From contig NW_022985184.1 in the NCBI RefSeq assembly GCF_010093535.1, positions 240,456 through 304,455 on the forward strand: 64,000 nucleotides of DNA. Direction: 5' to 3'. Origin of the DNA: Lindgomyces ingoldianus (taxonomy: Eukaryota > Ascomycota > Dothideomycetes > Pleosporales > Lindgomycetaceae). Each line of letters starts with the position of its first letter. The stretch's first letter is position 1. Position numbers and translations under genes: made by a program. Below are positions 57,506-64,000 of this stretch, piece after piece. Under the pieces are notes generated by a model. It was not told the DNA's origin. It did not search any database and saw only the letters and a list, made by a program, of their open reading frames with translations.

Positions 57506-59607
57506 TTATGCAGCTTTGACAGTCTGAAACCCTTTCCACCCATCCAACGCCTCTCGAATCTCAATAGCGTACTGGGGGATTCCACCTGTACCACAATTAG
57601 CAACCTCGGAAATATATCCAATTAATCCAACAAGCAAAACATGAAGCAGTTGACTTACCAGCAAAATTAACCTGCTCAAAAGCCTTCCCCGGCATACTCC
57701 CTCCCATGTACGTACTCTTAGTTGTCGGGAACAAGGTCGCATCACTCAGCGCATTAATCCTCTTCTTCCACTCCTTACTCGCTTCTTCTGTAGGATTAAT
57801 ATATTTTAGTCCTTCGCGCGTAACTTTACTGATGCAGTCTACGATCCAACGCCCTTGGACTTCGACAGTGGAGGGGCCGTTGGAGAGGAGGGTTGGCCCG
57901 TGTGGGCCGTAGAGGTGGAACATATTTGGGTAGCCTGGGAGAAGGTTAGTTGGGGAAGGGGGAGGAAGGGAAGGGAGAGGGGACAGGTACCGGAGACGGT
58001 AGTGCCGAGGTAGGTGTAGGCAGCTTTGCGCCATTCGTCCTTGATAGAGGTGGCGTTGATGCTGGACAGTCCCATGTTCGTCATGCCGCCAGTTGTGATG
58101 TCCTATTCCAATATCATTAGAAGGGTTTAACTCCGATTTTCTGTGGTGAAAGCTTACAAATCCAGTGGCTACAGCGATAACATCAAACTCATAATGGTCT
58201 CCATTCTGCAACTTGATTCCGGTTTCGGTGAACTCCGCAATCGGATTGTCCTTGATATCGATAACATCCACGTTTGCGCGATTAAACTCCTCGTAGTAGT
58301 GTTGCTCGAGACAGGGCCGTTTGACGCCAAAGTAATGTGGCATTTTGAGCGGGGCGAGGATGTCGCGCTTGCGTGCGTCGCCGATGCGCATTCGAACGTT
58401 TTTGGCCCAGAAGTTGTAGGCCTCTTGGTTGGCTTTTGCGTCGATAAGCATCTAATATATTTAGCATCGAACTGGGAAGCTATCACGCTTGGGTGTGACT
58501 GTACTCACATCTTTATAGTTCCCTAACCAGAATCTAAATCCGCCATGATTCCACAGCTTCTTATAGAAAGCCTCCCGCTCCTCTGGCGTATCATCGAAGG
58601 TATTCTTCTCATACATCCCGTAGAAAAACCCACCAAAGCACTTCTCCCGTAACTCGTAAAGACGATAATACCACTTCTTGTCCATATTTTGCTCTTCTGG
58701 TGTGAGATCCCGTTTGCCCATTGGGACCGCAAGATTCGGTGTGCGTTGGAACACCTTCATCTCACCGACATCTGGCCCGAGCTCTTGCACGATTTGAACT
58801 CCGGAAGCGCCTGTCCCGATGACGGCGACGCGTTTTCCCTTGGTTTCGACCCCTAAACGTACCATCAGCAGTGTTAGGGACAGGCGAACGATTAATACTA
58901 ACCTTCTTCAGGCCAGAAAGATGAGTGATGAATAATCCCCTTGAATTTATCCAGACCCTTGAAGTTGGGAATATACCTCTTCGAAGCAAAACCGGCCGCA
59001 ACAATCAAAAACTTGCTCTTAGCAAGTCTCCCATCTTGTGTTTTGACATGCCACTTCCCTTCATCAGTATGAAACTGTGCGCCAACAACAACAGTCTCGA
59101 ACGAGCAGTCCTTGCTAAGATTTAGGACGTTGTCGACATGGTCGAAGTAAGCTCGAAGTTCCTTATAGTCTGGATAGTTGGTAGACCAGCACCAATCTTT
59201 GTACGTCTCCGGCCAGCTAAACTGGTACTCGGGAACCTCGGAATCAACGCGTGCCCCGGGGTAGCGGTTCCAGCGCCAAGTGCCACCAAAGCTGGTACCA
59301 GCTTCGTAGATGACAGCTTTGTACCCTTTCTCTCGGAGAGTTTTCAGGCAGAAGACCCCGCCTTGGTGGAAAGGTGGTTAGTATTAGCCAGCCAATGATT
59401 AGAATATGTGAGCTCACCAAAGCCGGCCCCGATAATTAGGGCATCGACGTCCAAGTCGTCGTTATACGGGTACTCGGTTCCCCGTCTGCGTGAGTATTCT
59501 TTCAACTCTGAGTGCATGTGGGTTGGAAGAGCCGGAGTGTCCTCCAACTTGTTTCCGTTTGAAGTGCCGTTGTTGTTCATGATGACAGTAGTGAATAGTG
59601 AGGTCAT
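57506..59607 (-). CDS. Baeyer-Villiger (FAD, NADPH) monooxygenase
   Basis: Seven exons: 59,607-59,418, 59,361-58,903, 58,852-58,509, 58,451-58,158, 58,102-57,991, 57,934-57,659 and 57,585-57,506, giving 584 residues. Six introns (50-73 nt) all have GT-AG ends and keep frame. The first splice completes the FAD motif GAGFGG (about 60-65). The type I BVMO fingerprint FxGxxxHxxxWP is present as FKGIIHHSSFWP (about 203-214), and the NADPH motif GTGASG follows in exon 3. GGTWRWNRYPGARVDSE is also typical of cyclohexanone/steroid-type BVMOs. The enzyme would insert oxygen next to a ketone, giving an ester or lactone. A second ATG at 59,580 is possible. It is divergent from the esterase-like gene, and a TIR transposon now lies in the shared upstream region. 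Confidence 0.92.
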
Positions 59608-59799
59608 ACGAGTGTCGAGTCTGGATAGCGACTATGAATATTCAGGCTTGTATACTTATACATGATCTCCCTTTCAATATTCATTTCTGATAGTTTGAAC
59701 AGAACGTTGCTTCAGGGCCAAAAGGAAGGAGTAAAACGGAACCGGTACGAACATGGCGGACCCGCGACTGAGGTTGAAGCAGGGTTCGTAAGCTCGCCC
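59608..59799 (-). promoter_or_regulatory. BVMO promoter remnant with CGG-N2-CCG
   Basis: 192 bp remain between the BVMO start and the transposon. CGGAACCG (59,737-59,744) is an inverted CGG pair with a 2-bp spacer, the half-site type that Zn2Cys6 proteins recognise. A similar site lies upstream of the divergent esterase gene. Confidence 0.35.
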
Positions 59800-60558
59800 A
59801 TCTATTGTATGCAAAAATTGGGGCATTTCTTGGCGTACCTCAGATCTTTTTTTCCCCCACTAAAATTGTATGGGGTAATTAAATTTTAACAGAATTCTAG
59901 ATATATTAACAAATTCTTCCTAGGAACATTATTAGTAAGTTAAAGCCTTAAGTTTATATAGAGATACTGTTCTTAGCGCTTTTTTTAGAGTAATAAGACA
60001 ACAATAGGCCTAATTAGAGGGCTAGAGCAGCCCCAGCCCCCTAGAGAGCAACCTACCAGCCTATTCTACGCGAGCGAGGGCGCAGGGCCCGTTGGAGAAG
60101 CCTAAGGAGCCTGCTAGTGGTGATAAACAGAAACCAGCGCGTTGTTAGTTAATCTAGTGATAGGAGCAAGTAAAAGAAGCTTACTGTATCCTAGCGCCTA
60201 CAAAGAGCAAGCCTCCCTCTAAGAAAGTAGTAAAAGCTACTAAAAAATCTGCTCCTTCTGCTCTAGCACAGCAAGAAGCTGTTTCTGTGGTTCCTGTCTG
60301 TTGTCCTGAGCCTGATACGCTGGAGATGCCATGGGCGCGATACATCGTGACCTAACGCGCTGTTACTCTCAAAAAGGTCAGTATACGCGCTCCTCTATGC
60401 AAACTAAAAGCTTTAACTCACCTAGGGCGGTTCTATTAGGTTTTTATTAATATATAGTGGATCCTGTTGAAATTTCGATCTCACATACAATTTTAGTAGG
60501 GGGGAAAAATTCCGGATGGCAGTGCCAAGAAATGCCCCGATTTTTGCATATAATAGAT
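59800..60558. mobile_element. TIR transposon copy 2
   Basis: 759 bp. The ends ATCTATTGTATGCAAAAATT and (reverse complement) ATCTATTATATGCAAAAATC match copy 1 at 29,640-30,468, including TTTCTTGGC and the ACTAAAATTGTATG inner end. The interior keeps a short coding-like stretch (60,205-60,355, KKVVKATKKSAPSALAQQEA) that copy 1 lacks, perhaps a transposase tail. It sits between two divergent genes. Confidence 0.75.
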
Positions 60559-61023
60559 CCTAGTTTACCTCGAGGCTCTACCGCGGACGTGGGAAGCCCA
60601 ACACCTGGCTTGTGTGGTATCAGCCCAAAACAGCAAGAAAATAGTGGAAACGCCAAGAGCTCACGTGCAATCCCAAAACGAAGTACCCCAGAAGTAGGGG
60701 TAAGCTCGGCATTTTCCCCCGCACTTTTCGCAAAAGTGCGGATCCGCTTGTTAGCCAATCCTTGGAGCGCCGCACCAGGAACCGCACATTGAAGATCCTT
60801 TAAGACAAAAGGAGACCTGCTGATGCAGCTTGCGGAGGGGTAAGCTCAGGGTTCCGACGAAACTGACGTGGGTATCCGGAAGCTGTCCAGCTTGGGGAGC
60901 TTCAAGCTTCCGAGTTAAATTCAATGCATACAGGTCCGCTCGCGCGAAAAATGGAATCAATGCGAAGAATTCAATTTCATTCAAATTTTGTGATCCCCAA
61001 TTTTTTCTTCCCTGCTTTACGAA
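60559..61023 (+). promoter_or_regulatory. Upstream region of the esterase-like gene
   Basis: 465 bp. A perfect hairpin CGCACTTTT-cgc-AAAAGTGCG (60,720-60,740) runs directly into CGGATCCG (60,739-60,746), an inverted CGG pair with a 2-bp spacer about 280 bp before the start codon. Candidate regulator site only. Confidence 0.35.
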
Positions 61024-62367
61024 ATGCCTCTTTCGGCCGAAACGAAGAAAAGCCTCCAGCAGACTGTTGACGCTGCATGTGCAGACTCGCAGTCTGGTAT
61101 TCCAGGTGCCAGTGTCGTAGTCGTCGACAAAAATGGTGAAGAACTTTTCGCGTACGCTAGCGGTAAACGAGGGTGCAAGAGCTCCGAGCCGATGACACTT
61201 GATAACATCTTCTGGATCGCGTCCTGCACCAAAATGGTTGCTGGGGTCGCTTGTATGCAGCTCGTGGAGAAGGGAATCCTCGAGTTGGACGATGGAGATC
61301 AATTAGAGAAGCTCTGTCCGGAATTGAAGGAAATTAAAGTCCTTCAAGACGACGGTAAATTGGTAGAGAAAAAGAGGAAGATAACACTTAGAATGCTGCT
61401 GACCCACACTGGTACTCTCTTTCCCTGTTAGCCACAATATTCTTAACTCTGACAATGAAGGCAGCTGGCTTCGGCTACACGTTCTTTAATTCTAAGCTCC
61501 GCGATTATAGCCACCCGATCGGCTTCGATGAGTTCTCTGGAAGCCTCAATGACATCACGCAACCACTCGTACACCAGCCGGGAGAGAACTGGGAGTATGG
61601 TGTCAACATTGACTGGGCGGGGATTGCACTGGAACGTGCGACCGGGCTCTCGCTCAATGAGTACATTCATCAGAATATCTTCAATCCTCTGGGTCTAGAC
61701 AACATCTCCATGTTCCCCAACGAGTCCATGCGACAGCGTCTTGCGCACATGCATTTCAGAAAGCATGATGGGTTCCTGATAGCGCGAGACCACCTCTTGC
61801 GAAAGCCGTTGGTGGTAGGAGCTGCCGAAGTTTCGAGTGTCCTGAACAGCGGTGGTGCAGGATGCTTTGCGAGGCCACAAGACTACTGTCGTAAGTCACT
61901 TTGAATGAGAATTACCTACCTGCCCACGGCTCTGACCTCCCACAGAGATTATCGCCACTCTTCTTAACGATGGGACCTCCCCACGCACAGGCGTTCAGTT
62001 GCTCCAAAGGTCTACCGTGAACGAAATGTTCCGTAACCAGATTCCTGACTTTCCCAACTTTGCCCGTCAAGGCATTCCGGACGCGAAACCTGATCTGACG
62101 AATCCAATTCCCGAGATATATCCCGTGCCAGGGAACCCGCCCCAGGGGTGGGGACTAACGTTCATGCTCAGCAACGGGGGTATAACGGGTAGGTCTAAAG
62201 GTACAGGATTTTGGGCAGGTTTGCCCAATTGTTGGTGGTGGTGCGATCGAGAGAATGGCATTGGTGGGTTGGTCTGTAGCCAGATCCTACCTTTCGCGGA
62301 TGCGAAGGTCCTAGGGCTCTGGTTCGACATCGAGACACAAATCTACAAAGCCCTTAGTTCAGGTTAA
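61024..62367 (+). CDS. Class-C beta-lactamase-fold esterase/acyltransferase
   Basis: Exons 61,024-61,411, 61,465-61,890 and 61,946-62,367 (introns 53 and 55 nt) give 411 residues. The fold is that of family VIII esterases, LovD-type acyltransferases and class C beta-lactamases. The nucleophile motif SCTK is at 67-70, LLTHTAGFGYTFF (about 125-137) is formed by the first splice, the catalytic tyrosine is in YGVN (about 174-177), and PQGWGLTF lies near the C-terminus where the third motif is expected. No signal peptide, so it is intracellular. Fungal members mostly hydrolyse esters or transfer acyl groups onto polyketides; lactam cleavage is unlikely. Beside a BVMO, hydrolysis of the ester product is the simplest role. 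Confidence 0.88.
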
Positions 62368-62961
62368 ACGGCGTCCGTGTTTTGTGTTTCTTGCGTCGAG
62401 ATAGTCAGTTTCATCGTTGCTCTTTCAAGGAATCGTGACATGGATCTGATTACTGTAGAAACAAGCATCCAGCTGATGCCGTCCTCAATTTCAGCAAGAT
62501 ATCTAACGAATCAAATCCACCTGTCCATGTTCCGTGGTCGGTGCGAGAGAAATTGCCTAATGTGTCCACATCATGTCGAGCGCCGGCACGGACGAGAGGA
62601 TTGACTAAATTTTGTAGGAGTAATGTCCGATTTCCAAGGATGATGTCGACACTCCCCGCACGGCTAACGTGCAAAGCTGTCGAAGTAGTTCGGTTCGTCC
62701 GCACAAGAAGGTTCTTAAACACAACGAGGCGTTGAAGGCTGACATCCTCCTTCTCGGATTCCGGGGGTGCGACAAGGTTTAGGCCCGATTTGCATGGTGA
62801 TGGGCCAGCCTTCCCCGCATTTCCAAGGTGGACCCATCAAGCAATGTGGAGCCAGCCAACACGTGCGGGGTGTGCATATCAGCTTCGGTGCCACCTGGAC
62901 TCCTCTGTTAGACAGTCTCATCCTTTATCCTAATTCTGACACTGGATCCCGAATCGCAGCT
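62368..62961. other. Intergenic upstream of the regulator gene
   Basis: 594 bp. CGGATTCCG (62,755-62,763) is an inverted CGG pair with a 3-bp spacer. ORFs here lack support. Confidence 0.4.
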
Positions 62962-64000
62962 ATGAATTTCGTCGACGTGCAACCAAGGTCGTTTCTCGAT
63001 TATGCGTGGACTACACCTTCTCCTGCTCCAGGGAGCATCGCGAAATCATCAAAGACGAGTCGCAAGCAGAATCGGTGTTGCGACCAGTGTCGGAAAGGTA
63101 AACGGGCGTGCGACGCGGCCATCCTAGAAGACACTCTGCTAGACACGAATGGATCCTCTGGAGGCAACCCAACAGTCTTTCATTATAGTGGTATGTTCCC
63201 CAACTATCCATGTCCTTCGACGAAATGATAGTTGACTCTGCAGACGTTTTCGGTCCTTTGGCTGCCTGCAGCAACTGCGAGAAGACAAAAAAGACGTGCA
63301 CGTTTGAGTGGCTACGATCGCAGCGAGTGTCGCAAGCAACGCCGCAATCAAGCGCTCCTCCAGCGAAGAGGCGACGAAAGAGTGGCTCTTCGAACAATTC
63401 TCAGAGTCGTACGGAAACAGCAGGTCAACTGCTAGCTGAAGTGGCCCCGCATCCATCCGCTCTGTCGGGGACAACTTTCGCAAATGGTGGGGACCTCCTT
63501 CCAGCCAGTACAATCGTGCCTTGTGAATTCGCACAGACTACGTTCGCAGACTTTCCTGGTGGCATCCCGTCGTTTGATATGGCTTTGATATCGCCATTCC
63601 CTTTTGGATCTACCCACGACACATGCAACGGTGTCGGATCGGCGTTGCGCAACGGCATGGGCCAGCTACCCGATGTTTTAGAAGACGACGACGAAACGTC
63701 ACTTGATCGCGATTCCGGGCAAGGCTCCTCAATCGAGTCACTGTCGGAAGGGACCCGCGAAAGCCCAGATAGTACAAGTCCCTCGACGGACGATTCCAGT
63801 GTCACGGCAAATCGTAACAATGTCTCAAAATCGTGCGAAGCGGTGATAAGGGTACCACGGAAGAGAAGACGGCGAAGTTCGTCGAGCACGAGCACGGCTA
63901 GCGGCATGTTGTTCCCATCGATGTCGCTTGCTAACCAATTTATTTCGTCAGCCAACAACGCCTTTTTGACAGAAGGACTCCTCAAGATCTATCATGATAG
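62962..64000 (+). CDS. Zn2Cys6 transcription factor (partial, runs off the window)
   Basis: Exons 62,962-63,190 and 63,244 to beyond 64,000 (53-nt intron); at least 328 residues are visible. The binuclear cluster is C40-x2-C43-x6-C50, then C85-x2-C88-x6-C95 (RCCDQCRKGKRACD and AACSNCEKTKKTCTF). The 34-residue loop between the third and fourth cysteines is much longer than the usual 5-12, and the intron lies inside it. A basic stretch AKRRRKSG follows, then a Ser/Asp-rich region (ETSLDRDSGQGSS), then KRRRRSSSSTSTASG. The end is open. It probably regulates the neighbouring enzyme genes, by position only. Confidence 0.85.

Overview
This window is from a filamentous ascomycete (Pezizomycotina; Leotiomycetes would fit but I cannot prove it). 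The reasons are short GT-AG introns of 48-76 nt with CTRAC-like branch points, fungal-only families (DUF4112, DUF8021, a DUF7770-like protein, a PTM1-type receptor, a Zn2Cys6 regulator) and a repeat block whose C-to-T and G-to-A decay looks like repeat-induced point mutation (RIP).

Positions 1-17,913 are an AT-rich nest of transposons with no intact gene. One old Ty1/copia retrotransposon (pol on the + strand, 3' LTR at 17,500-17,913, left end outside the window) is split by: a copia copy of the same family on the opposite strand (1,132-7,501, target duplication GTTAC); a short non-autonomous LTR element (7,641-9,335, CATAC) carrying arrays of hairpins; a Tc1/mariner-type TIR element (9,704-11,564, TA); a second opposite-strand copia copy (12,322-16,423, TATAT); and a 129-bp TG..CA insertion (17,760-17,888, GCTAG). 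There is a 10-N gap at 11,795.

Positions 17,914-23,156 are mostly unassigned. They hold one three-exon gene for a small secreted protein (20,203-19,801). From 23,157 to 27,799 lie ordinary genes: a short-chain dehydrogenase, NCS2/CTU2 for tRNA 2-thiolation, and a PTM1-like GOST receptor divergent from NCS2. A pseudogene with C-to-T-type stops (28,097-29,305) and a TIR transposon holding a solo LTR (29,640-30,468) follow. Next come IBA57/CAF17, a 2-oxoglutarate/Fe(II) oxygenase and an unrecognised 627-residue protein.

Positions 35,809-39,660 hold the degraded C-terminus of a large fungal ankyrin/STAND-associated protein. Then a DUF4112 gene is divergent from DCP2 (mRNA decapping), followed by a broken isochorismatase-family gene, a 925-residue zinc-finger-like protein, a secreted DUF8021 protein and a DUF7770-like protein. 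Two related MITEs sit back to back at 53,236-53,843.

The right end (57,506-64,000) looks like a small metabolic cluster. A Baeyer-Villiger monooxygenase and a class-C beta-lactamase-fold esterase/acyltransferase are divergently transcribed, and a Zn2Cys6 regulator runs off the window. A second copy of the TIR transposon has inserted between the two enzyme genes. An oxygenase that makes esters or lactones, next to a hydrolase/acyltransferase and a regulator, suggests breakdown of a ketone or a polyketide tailoring step.
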